Shown piece by piece: positions 60,192 to 64,000 of a stretch of DNA of 64,000 nucleotides. The notes under the pieces were generated by a model. It did no database searches. It saw nothing but the letters and a program-made list of their open reading frames with translations, and was not told the DNA's origin. Position 1 is the stretch's first letter, and each line of letters opens with the position of its first letter. The DNA lies in assembly GCA_964019155.1 (NCBI GenBank), contig OZ025239.1, positions 7,784,964 through 7,848,963 of the forward strand, read 5' to 3'. Position numbers and translations under genes: made by a program. This DNA comes from Osedax fenrisi (taxonomy: Eukaryota; Annelida; Polychaeta; Sabellida; Siboglinidae).

Positions 60192-61509
60192 TAATGTATG
60201 CATACTAGTTGAATTATTTACATTTATCTGCCATTATTATTTAATTAAATTAATAATCATAGTATATCTATATTCCTATATTTACTAATCATTGAACACA
60301 TTAGTAAATCATATATCTTAAACCAACCGACTATATAGGAATACTATATACACCTACTTAATACGAGCGTAATAAATAATAATACTACTAATAATACATG
60401 GTGCATTCTAATGAACAGGAGGTGTTGCCATGGATGGAATGTCGTCTGAAACCACGGTGGTCACTTGGCAGAACATTTGGGAATGGGGCGGTGGTAATAG
60501 GCCGTACGTGCTAGCTAACAAAGGGTTCAAAGTTCGTACGTACGAGTTTAGCGTATCGCGCGCGATATTCATTTAATTCTAATTTATAATTAAATTAAAT
60601 GGAATTAGGTTTCCGTAAAACGGAAAGCGAATATTAATTCCATTATATTAGTCTATCTATTTTCTATGATTTCATTAATAATGTTTTTATTTCTGTTTAC
60701 AATAGTATATAATATATTATTTATAACCGTAAATAACATATTTTTTAAATTTAACAATATGTTGTTAATTAATAATGCTTCCTATTCATAAGTAATACAC
60801 AACATTAAATAAGTACATGCCAACTTTTGTAACTATGTCCATAATCATATAGTGTTCTATATTGACTGATGGGTTGAATTATACTATTATAGTATAACAT
60901 ATATATTTATAATGTTTATAATGGTAAGAAATAATATGAAAAAATTCCTAATTACAAAAAAATATTTCGATTTGAAAAATAAAATTAATAATAATATGTA
61001 TAATATAGTAACAACATTCATTCTTAAGGGTGTATCCCACTACCAGTATTTCCGTAAATAATGTTCGGAAATGTTTTCTAAAATGTGATTTTCTAGAAAG
61101 TTAACTACAATTGTAGTGGTATACTCCCTTACTTAAAGGCAACTTGCCTGAAATATAGTAACTTTAAACGGGGGTATCCCACTACAACTTGCTAGAAAAT
61201 AACTTTCTAGCAAACATTTCCGAACATTATTTCCAGAAATACTGGTAGTGGGATACCCCCTTTAAAAAGTGTACAATTTTATGAAGTTTATGAACCTATG
61301 TTCTATGATTTAAACCATTTTATATTTGAGTGACGTTTGCTCTATTTTAATATAGGTAGTTATAGGTGGCGCTACCCATCTTTACTTTGATCATCCACAA
61401 GAACCTGACCCCGAAGAAAGAGGTTTCTATTGGGCTACTCGTTTTACAGATCTAAAAAAGGTTTAATACTACTACTACTACTATTACTACTACTACTAAA
61501 ACTACTAAA

Positions 61510-61543
<34 letters not shown>

Positions 61544-61828
61544 GGTATTTACATTTAAACCGGATGATATATATTCGAATATTCACGATACTCGGTTCGG
61601 ACAACTTTTGAACAGAACAAAATTCTGCGAGGAAAATGACTGTGTTCCCCTTCTGCTTAAAGATAATATAATAGGTATGTTATATTGTGTGTATAAAGTG
61701 ACTACTATTATTATATATATTACAAATATCATCGGTTTATATATACTTAACTTATAATTTAAAATTAACTATATATTTCAATATATTAATTAACATATGC
61801 GTATGTGATACGTATATAGGTATATACA

Positions 61829-61881
<53 letters not shown>

Positions 61882-63787
61882 TATATGCTTACTTATATAT
61901 GGCTCACATATGCCTACTTATCATAAATACACTATATGTTCAATATAGTATACATTAAATCATCTAATTTATTATTTCTGTATTCGTTATTTTGGTCTCA
62001 TTATATTCAATGTATTATTATTATTATTTAATTTGTACAGCAAAATGTTGTTTCATTAATACATAGTTCTTGTATTACTATTTGATTATTATTTTCTTGT
62101 CGCATTAGCGAAGGGGTCTACATTGACCTATCCTAGTGATTAGTAAACTGTTGATCATCATATATTAAGTTATATATCGTTATCTAGAGGCATGATTAAT
62201 TCATTATGTTTTTTATTGTATATATTCTATTTTTTCCTTTTTGTTTTGTTCATCCGTGTTTCATGTCTCAATATATGTACTTACTCGTTACCCATAACCC
62301 TATCCCACATACCCATATCATTCGTACATATAATAAACTATTAATCTATCTATCTATCTATCTCATATCGTGCTTCACACCGACTCATTTACGCGCTATA
62401 GGTATTCAAGCTAATCTCTGGTCGGAAACCGTCAGAACTAAAGCAGACCGAGACGAGATGCTCTGGCCTAGAGTGTTCGCCTTAGCCGAGAGGGCGTGGC
62501 ATAAATCTGCCTGGGAAGATATCACGGATATCGATGAGGATTATAGACAAAATGAAAAAGCCTTATACGATTTGGTAAATATTGTATTATATAAATATTA
62601 TATTATTAATATTCTATTTACGTACGATGACTCAACAAGAATATTTATATTATTTAGTTATTAATATTATCTCTATCATAGCTGTATCTAGACGTATTCT
62701 AAAACCTAATTGTATTTAATAATATCAAATTATTTAATTGCATTTTTTTTAATTTATAAATTTTAAGAAATGACTACAGAATAATTAAATTCGTTAATTA
62801 GACTAATACGATACTACACATATACATAATGTTGTTATTCATACTTTAAATCTAAATGTGTATCATATACGTTTTGAATTATACTCTATTGTGTTGTTAT
62901 ACAATTATATTAAAATTAAAATTAATATTGAATATCTTATCACTTAAGTTACAAACCTGTTCAAATAAATTTACATTTGTTTTTAAATTTAGGAATTAAT
63001 TTTGTTATATAGTGAGGAATCTGTATCCAGACTTAATATAATTATCATGAATATGTATCTGAATTATAATTAAATTATAATACCTATAATATCTAGGTAT
63101 AATACCTCTATAGAGGTCAAATATTTATATTTAAATAGTTGATTATGAATGGATAGACATAATATATATATATATATGAAAATGTATTTATACATATATT
63201 ATATGATAAATAAATGAATATATTTATATTCATAAGTATACTTATAAATATGATTGATTATTTTTCAAATAAATCTTATAAATATTCATATGTCATGTAA
63301 TAAATATGAAATGATAACTTTAATTTAAATACATAAATATATTTAATAATACAATGTTAACCTTTACTAATTAAGGAATGGGCTCAATTCAAGAGAAGAA
63401 TTGGAAATAGTGAACTCCCTAGATTGGTTCACGAAGATATCGAATTTAGAATACCTCCCCCTGGAGTTCAATGTATATTGTAAGTATCGTTCTCATAATA
63501 CCACAGCTATGTACGTAGGTAGATAACTATTCCTTGGCATTTACCACTATTTTGTAAAATATGCAATGTCCGCCATCTCGTGTGTAGTGACCACGTGACT
63601 TTGTGATTTATTTACACCCAGATTATATTTGTCTATGTAGAAATTTGAATGTATTTCAGATTTGATTATAAATTAAATTAGGATTACAGTAATATCCTAT
63701 ATATAATAATATATTTATTATAATAATGTAATAGTACATTATAATATATGTATATATAGGGGACGGAACGGATTAGTGACAGAGAAC
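45664..63787 (+). CDS. Chitobiase-type beta-N-acetylhexosaminidase (GH20), 18 exons, 3' end outside window
   Basis: The product should remove terminal N-acetylglucosamine from chitobiose and chito-oligomers by substrate-assisted catalysis, probably outside the cell or in lysosomes because exon 1 encodes a signal peptide. Domains: signal about 1-22; CHB_HEX carbohydrate-binding-like module about 30-200; GH20b domain about 207-310; GH20 barrel about 325-755; start of the C-terminal Ig-like domain from about 780. Catalytic pair D532-E533 lies in FNFGGDEV; LHLHLGDDEAWRLEI, PEFDMPGH, ATHLYFD and NLWSE supply substrate-site blocks. The His of HxGGDE is Asn. Coding parts: 45664-45780, 47341-47654, 53286-53463, 53994-54117, 54183-54249, 54514-54635, 56083-56209, 56715-56820, 57327-57551, 58624-58757, 59686-59842, 60020-60104, 60419-60531, 61356-61460, 61545-61674, 62402-62574, 63376-63479, 63760-63787. 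No in-frame stop occurs. Bacterial chitobiases are about 885 residues; this gives 803 so far. Confidence 0.9.
46475..46675. mobile_element. Foldback element in intron 1
   Basis: Inverted arms carry GTAACTTAAATATGATATTG and TATAGAAAAGAA at about 46,487-46,518 and 46,625-46,660. A second, inner pair AATTATTATAAAAACTAA closes over the 17-base palindrome CACGTATGTCATACGTG. An extra hairpin TAGGTATATA / TATATACCTA interrupts the left arm. No target duplication was confirmed. Confidence 0.75.
47095..47335. repeat. ACC/CCA trinucleotide array before exon 2
   Basis: Irregular (ACC)n and ACTACC triplets fill the last 240 bases of intron 1 and lie directly against the exon 2 acceptor (CCCGGTCAG). The 94-codon proline-rich frame over it is in a different frame from exon 2 and is not coding. 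The C-rich strand may act as a long polypyrimidine-like tract. Confidence 0.8.
47341..47654 (+). CDS. Hexosaminidase exon 2: CHB_HEX module core
   Basis: 104 codons plus 2 bases. Contains DGWMLEFCSIRKVL, VRVEHVNGCAHRLTSG, PEFRLPAGGTIRITF and YWVVARTDIMPNW, the ordered blocks of the CHB_HEX module (family pattern VNGDLHRL, then YWVVS-TD-MPNW). The donor TG/GTTAGC is fixed by the family: it splits the Trp codon of PNW-YV, completed by G in exon 3. Confidence 0.88.
47655..48206. other. Intron 2, first part
   Basis: AT-rich intron sequence. ACAGTGTACATACGCCGTAC occurs near 47,773 and a similar word near 47,990, which hints at a small repeat. No other feature. Confidence 0.4.
48207..48525. mobile_element. 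Possible foldback element with CCGCATCAAAGT ends
   Basis: CCGCATCAAAGT at 48,208-48,219 recurs inverted near 48,508-48,524 (ACTTTGATGCGG). The interior is AT-rich and non-coding. The arms are only about 12 bases. Confidence 0.45.
48670..48732 (+). repeat. SINE-like 3' tail only
   Basis: TTCCTGGCCTGGATGAAGAG and AATCCATCAAAATAACAATA echo the SINE 3' part (TTCCTGGATGGGATGAAAGG, then ACTCCACC and the AATAAC tail), but the rest of the SINE is missing. It is either a very short truncated copy or the tail of a LINE that shares its 3' end with the SINE. Confidence 0.5.
50053..50160. repeat. CTATAG palindrome cluster
   Basis: Overlapping CTATAGCAGCTATAG, CTATAGTACTATAG and ATAGTATACTAT units fill about 105 bases and can form several cruciforms. 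It is in intron 2. Confidence 0.85.
50400..50610 (-). pseudogene. L2-like LINE tail scrap
   Basis: On the minus strand a reading gives VFHNWFPCENRSSFRFSS, comparable to the HWLPIKFRI block of the L2 copy at 32,400 and to the relic at 29,900. Frames are broken. It lies in intron 2. Confidence 0.35.
50836..50872. repeat. (TA)n microsatellite
   Basis: About 36 bases of TA next to the truncated 5' end of the LINE. Confidence 0.9.
50880..52928 (+). mobile_element. Jockey/CR1-superfamily LINE, 5'-truncated
   Basis: About 2 kb in intron 2, in the gene's orientation. It starts inside RT next to a (TA)n tract and ends after the 3' UTR in a (ATA)n tail at about 52,908-52,928, preceded by AGGGTAATTGTCTCGATAAG. 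A run of 31 A bases lies in the 3' UTR at about 52,484-52,514. The RT frame is uninterrupted, so the insertion is fairly young. Confidence 0.85.
50888..51934 (+). CDS. LINE reverse transcriptase, C-terminal part
   Basis: A continuous frame of 328 codons from the first in-frame ATG (50,948), open upstream to about 50,888. It has GVPQGTILGPILFLIYIND (RT block 4), FADDTTLYF (catalytic palm, F-A-D-D), LSLNLNKT and FLGVIIDDILNWKQH (thumb start), then LPHIKYCNIFWGNTY and a tail with ILQKRMIRIICKKHFLHHT and GPITWNKL. This is the standard order for Jockey/CR1-superfamily elements. The endonuclease and RT fingers are missing, so the copy cannot move on its own. Confidence 0.88.
   Translation, partial: RILLFKLKNIGVRGIALNWIMSYLTNRYQQCIYNDVISDKLKVITGVPQGTILGPILFLIYINDITKSSSLCKFTMFADDTTLYFENTSAELLNYICQTELKNINKWLIYNRLSLNLNKTCFMSINSRTIININLNNRNIERVTFYKFLGVIIDDILNWKQHILFLKSKLKKIIWITNIISKFINKKALLHIYNSIFLPHIKYCNIFWGNTYKSNVSCIYILQKRMIRIICKKHFLHHTNGLFIDNSLLKINEITYISTCEFMFKIFNDLHPVITNAFFSVTLSSHNTRSINNFSIINFKKELCRRTLIYIGPITWNKLDNILKNISNYKLFRKRMYTHLLSSYSVYL
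52971..53228. repeat. Three tandem copies of a 66-base unit with (TA)n spacers
   Basis: Each copy reads AAACTATTATATGATACTAA, TAACGTATATTATACACACG, AATTTAGTATACAATATTAA and is separated from the next by a (TA)n tract of varying length. It ends 57 bases before exon 3. The 104-codon frame across it is repeat-driven. Confidence 0.9.
53286..53463 (+). CDS. Hexosaminidase exon 3: end of CHB_HEX region
   Basis: One base completes Trp144, then 59 codons: YVTSTEIENTTSKIL, NLDFVKDFTSVDSYRRSRDD, LYSPFSALQRYDRNK. The family has matching NL-FV--F and D-Y-PF---RY blocks linking CHB_HEX to GH20b. Acceptor GCTAG/G, donor AAC/GTATAC, phase 0. Confidence 0.85.
53540..53733. repeat. GGTAAATTACGCTAGTTTACCC repeat with CACTGTTAAAAATG end
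   Basis: GGGTAAATTA and TAGTTTACCCT alternate in both orientations in intron 3, and the right edge, reversed, reads CACTGTTAAAAATGTAGGCT, like the ends of the element at 42,425. The left end is unclear. It is probably a relative of that family with a different internal repeat. Confidence 0.55.
53994..54117 (+). CDS. Hexosaminidase exon 4: start of GH20b domain
   Basis: 41 codons plus one base: DFTPVIPSVKQYTLQEGWIV, then LNKRWSIV and ELSFEIEYLA. The VIP-VK block with a following L---W is the usual start of GH20b. Acceptor AACAG/GAC, donor CAA/GTAAGT. Confidence 0.82.
54183..54249 (+). CDS. Hexosaminidase exon 5: GH20b strand
   Basis: 67 bases; 21 full codons HTEVKVVQEQTRHVIVLALLN with both flanking codons split. 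It supplies the hydrophobic strand (IVLAL) expected between the EYLA helix and the next exon. Acceptor TTAG/AT, donor CGA/GTTAGT. The short length makes it the least certain internal exon with exon 18, yet phase fits both neighbours. Confidence 0.72.
54514..54635 (+). CDS. Hexosaminidase exon 6: GH20b end
   Basis: One base, 40 codons, one base: TNMNEEDYSIDIAKKIVSIK, then SPSAKGIFYAVQTLISLT. This is the N-E-Y-I-I / A-G-FY-VQTL-QL pattern of GH20b. Acceptor GTAG/C, donor CAAG/GTTAGT. Confidence 0.87.
54636..55130. other. Intron 6, first part
   Basis: AT-rich. The 61-codon frame at 54,828-55,013 has no recognised content. Confidence 0.4.
55131..55286. mobile_element. 156-bp foldback element in intron 6, TTA target site
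   Basis: Perfect 20-base inverted ends AAGGGGTTTCACACCAACTC, flanked by TTA on each side. A 3-bp TTA duplication and G-rich ends fit PIF/Harbinger-type miniature elements. Inside, GGGGTTTTACACCTAATTAT gives a partial second repeat of the end. Confidence 0.8.
55437..55500. repeat. (TA)n microsatellite
   Basis: Two (TA)n stretches separated by TTCA in intron 6. They generate a spurious isoleucine/tyrosine frame. Confidence 0.9.
55922..56075. repeat. CCGCACACAATA minisatellite before exon 7
   Basis: About 11-base units CCGCACACAATA / CCGCACACCACA repeat irregularly for 150 bases and end eight bases before the exon 7 acceptor. Its pyrimidine/purine bias is unlike a normal polypyrimidine tract. 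Confidence 0.85.
56083..56209 (+). CDS. Hexosaminidase exon 7: entry to catalytic barrel
   Basis: Two bases, 41 codons, two bases: KAGNRKYKAARCMQIEDGPR, FAYRGLMMDIVRNFAPFEEL, M. The DGPRF-YRG-M-D--RNF block is the hallmark of the first barrel strand of GH20. Acceptor GCAG/GT, donor GAC/GTCAGT. Confidence 0.92.
56350..56402. repeat. (TA)n microsatellite
   Basis: About 45 bases of TA in intron 7. Confidence 0.9.
56715..56820 (+). CDS. Hexosaminidase exon 8: barrel strand 2
   Basis: One base and 35 codons: LVELMGRYKLNVLHLHLGDD then EAWRLEIPTIPELTK. The M--YK-NVLHLHL-DDE-WRLEIP pattern is strongly conserved in GH20; the His and Asp lie near the sugar site. Acceptor GTAG/T, donor AAG/GTTCCT. Confidence 0.94.
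56920..56972. repeat. (TA)n microsatellite
   Basis: About 50 bases of TA in intron 8. Confidence 0.9.
56973..57135. repeat. Possible pogo/Tigger-type end
   Basis: AGTCAACTCTCGATATATCAGACTCTC resembles the CAGT-AA-CTCGATAT ends of pogo/Tigger elements, split here as AGTCAACTCTCGATAT and ATCAGACTCTC. GCGATATCTCGGACATA at 57,083 could be part of the other end. Too short for a firm call. Confidence 0.3.
57327..57551 (+). CDS. Hexosaminidase exon 9: barrel strand 3-4
   Basis: 75 codons, phase 0 on both sides: YGAKVCLRGEECLSPLQLGA, then SVQYRQLLEYARDRHVTIIP and EFDMPGHSRAAIKSMQYRKR. PE-DMPGH is a GH20 signature and the His of PGH contacts the sugar in known structures. Acceptor AACAG/TAC, donor CAG/GTTTGC. 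Confidence 0.94.
57552..58200. other. Intron 9, first part
   Basis: AT-rich, with an 11-base run of C at about 57,688-57,699 and a (TA)n tract at about 58,180-58,212. No gene. Confidence 0.5.
58341..58580. repeat. 30-bp minisatellite, 8 copies
   Basis: Unit GGTGGCATGTCCTCGAAGGA followed by CGCGTACTTA occurs eight times without a gap; copy 5 has GGTAGC instead of GGTGGC. Each unit contains the near-palindrome GTCCTCGAAGGAC. It is G+C-rich in an AT-rich intron and open in several frames because 30 is a multiple of three. It ends 43 bases before exon 10. Confidence 0.96.
58624..58757 (+). CDS. Hexosaminidase exon 10: barrel loop
   Basis: 44 codons plus two bases: QCSESSQADCEGDYDLVEPV, DPSEYSSVQMFNDNAMNPCL, TTTY. 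The SVQ-FNDN-MNPCL--TY block is specific to the chitobiase branch of GH20. Three Cys residues may form disulphides. Acceptor TTCAG/CAA; donor CGA/GTTAGA chosen because it sets the phase needed by exon 11. Confidence 0.88.
58758..59685. other. Intron 10
   Basis: AT-rich intron with no recognised repeat apart from short AT runs. Confidence 0.5.
59686..59842 (+). CDS. Hexosaminidase exon 11: catalytic Asp-Glu
   Basis: One base and 52 codons: FIRELMKSVKKLYEDMPGKQ, KFNFGGDEVAHGAWLESPEC, QSQGFNSSIEIK. GGDE holds the catalytic acid/base Glu (E533) and the Asp that orients the acetamido group (D532). The family motif has His two residues before GG; here it is Asn528 (codon AAC). Acceptor ATCAG/T, donor AAG/GTATAT. 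Confidence 0.93.
59941..60003. repeat. (TA)n microsatellite, intron 11
   Basis: About 60 bases of TA directly before exon 12 leave only a short acceptor region. Confidence 0.92.
60020..60104 (+). CDS. Hexosaminidase exon 12: barrel strand 5-6
   Basis: 28 codons plus one base: KMFMSNINSLAIEENVVLYA, WEDAFMLP. The AWED block is conserved and its Trp lines the active site. Its codons are more AT-rich than the other exons. Acceptor TATAG/AAA, donor CCAG/GTCAGT. Confidence 0.85.
60117..60191. repeat. (TA)n microsatellite, intron 12
   Basis: About 70 bases of TA right after exon 12. The (TA)n tracts on both sides flank an 85-base exon. Confidence 0.92.
60419..60531 (+). CDS. Hexosaminidase exon 13: active-site Trp strand
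   Basis: Two bases and 37 codons: GVAMDGMSSETTVVTWQNIW, EWGGGNRPYVLANKGFK. V-TWQNIWEWGG matches the family block VN-WDN-WGWG with an active-site Trp. Acceptor ACAG/GA, donor AAA/GTTCGT. Confidence 0.92.
60532..61020. other. Intron 13, first part
   Basis: AT-rich; a short inverted word GGAATTAGGTTTCC / GGAAAGCG lies near 60,601. No gene. Confidence 0.4.
61028..61256. mobile_element. 229-bp foldback element in intron 13
   Basis: Inverted ends GGGTGTATCCCACTACCAGT and reverse-complemented GGGGGTATCCCACTACCAGT continue through TATTTCC and AATGTTCGGAAATG for about 45 bases. It is flanked by TTAA on the left and TTTAA on the right, so the target site is TTA or TTAA. The word CGGGGGTATCCCACTACAAC inside is a second, internal copy of the end. 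A fragment of the same family is at 1063. Confidence 0.82.
61356..61460 (+). CDS. Hexosaminidase exon 14: ATHLYFD block
   Basis: 35 codons, phase 0: VVIGGATHLYFDHPQEPDPE, ERGFYWATRFTDLKK. The Tyr and Asp of LYFD position the substrate acetamido group in known GH20 structures. Acceptor TATAG/GTA, donor AAG/GTTTAA. Confidence 0.93.
61461..61544. repeat. 84-bp intron made of ACT triplets (intron 14)
   Basis: Between GTTTAAT and CTAG the intron is a nearly continuous (ACT)n array with two ACTAAA interruptions. It is the shortest intron besides intron 4 and has no room for a normal branch point/pyrimidine tract outside the array. Confidence 0.9.
61545..61674 (+). CDS. Hexosaminidase exon 15
   Basis: 43 codons plus one base: VFTFKPDDIYSNIHDTRFGQ, LLNRTKFCEENDCVPLLLKD, NII. 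Matches the family's F-F-P---Y-N----R-G region before the last barrel strands. Acceptor ACTAG/GTA, donor ATAG/GTATGT. Confidence 0.88.
61830..61882. repeat. (TA)n microsatellite, intron 15
   Basis: About 50 bases of TA. Confidence 0.9.
62402..62574 (+). CDS. Hexosaminidase exon 16: last barrel strands
   Basis: Two bases and 57 codons: IQANLWSETVRTKADRDEML, WPRVFALAERAWHKSAWEDI, TDIDEDYRQNEKALYDL. LWSE supplies the Trp and Glu that hold the non-reducing sugar; ALAERAWHK is the usual closing helix. Acceptor CTATAG/GT, donor TTG/GTAAAT. Confidence 0.94.
62575..63375. other. Intron 16
   Basis: AT-rich intron with no recognised element. Confidence 0.5.
63376..63479 (+). CDS. Hexosaminidase exon 17: barrel end and linker
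   Basis: 34 codons plus two bases: EWAQFKRRIGNSELPRLVHE, DIEFRIPPPGVQCI. The W--F---G-ELPRL------RIPPPG block is the known junction to the C-terminal Ig-like domain. Donor ATT/GTAAGT is a perfect consensus. If not spliced, the frame would stop at once (TTG TAA). Confidence 0.92.
63760..63787 (+). CDS. Hexosaminidase exon 18 (tentative)
   Basis: After acceptor TATATAG, one base completes a Leu codon, then nine codons GRNGLVTEN; the family has a comparable (D/N)G-L--N-V stretch opening the C-terminal domain. A donor AAC/GTAGTA at 63,788 would continue the gene outside the window. If it is not used, the frame runs through VVVVILINA to TGA at 63,815-63,817. Confidence 0.45.
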
Positions 63788-63817
63788 GTAGTAGTGGTCA
63801 TTTTAATTAACGCTTGA

Positions 63818-64000
63818 ATGCTTTTATGCTTTTTTTTAATGCCTAATAAATCGTTAATATTATTCAGTAATATATAAAAGTGAAATCACAGTATTCTAGA
63901 ACTATATGATTTATAGCTAATTCAAAAAAAATAAGATCTTAAAATTCAATATTTATCGATATATTAGAAGTACGCTGAGAGGCATATACATTATCGGCCA
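63818..64000. other. AT-rich end of window
   Basis: Nothing recognised. The rest of the hexosaminidase C-terminal domain must lie further right if exon 18 is spliced. Confidence 0.4.

Overview
The window is AT-rich nuclear DNA from an animal, probably an invertebrate. The signs are one gene split into many small exons by GT-AG introns, metazoan-type L2 and Jockey/CR1-like LINEs, a tRNA-headed SINE, hAT-like elements, a Ty3/gypsy element, and long (TA)n tracts everywhere. I cannot name the species. No bacterial operon, CRISPR array or complete rRNA/tRNA gene is visible.

The only host gene I can support is on the + strand from 45,664 to the right edge. It encodes a secreted chitobiase-type beta-N-acetylhexosaminidase (glycoside hydrolase family 20 with an N-terminal CHB_HEX module). 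I built it by hand as 18 exons; every junction keeps frame and follows the order of the family's conserved blocks. The first 17 exons give 793 codons plus 2 bases. The small C-terminal domain seems to begin in exon 18 and run past the window. Its introns hold a LINE, several foldback elements, a 30-bp minisatellite and one 84-bp intron made almost entirely of ACT triplets. The motif normally written HxGGDE reads N-F-G-G-D-E here.

The left 45 kb is layered mobile DNA. 1-10.6 kb: spacer, a foldback element with TACCCAG ends, a SINE, a hAT transposase fragment and nested inverted-repeat elements. 10.6-16.9 kb: an older gypsy gag-protease relic split by a young gypsy element with two 563-bp LTRs that differ at about two positions. 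16.86-23.4 kb: a recent tandem duplication of 2,744 bp plus a partial third unit. 23.4-29.5 kb: mostly AT-rich spacer with a truncated SINE and a LINE scrap. 29.5-34.6 kb: two L2-like LINEs, one interrupted by a foldback element. 34.6-45.3 kb: a dense series of inverted-repeat elements (one with a perfect 8-bp target duplication, one carrying a decayed hAT transposase, two with TA target sites and CACTGT ends), a 21-bp minisatellite beside a TATA-like box, a 126-bp palindrome, and an inverted SINE copy just before the hexosaminidase gene.

Most relationships here are insertions into insertions. The clearest order of events is at 11-17 kb, where an old gypsy relic was broken by a new one. All calls come from reading the sequence; no database was searched.
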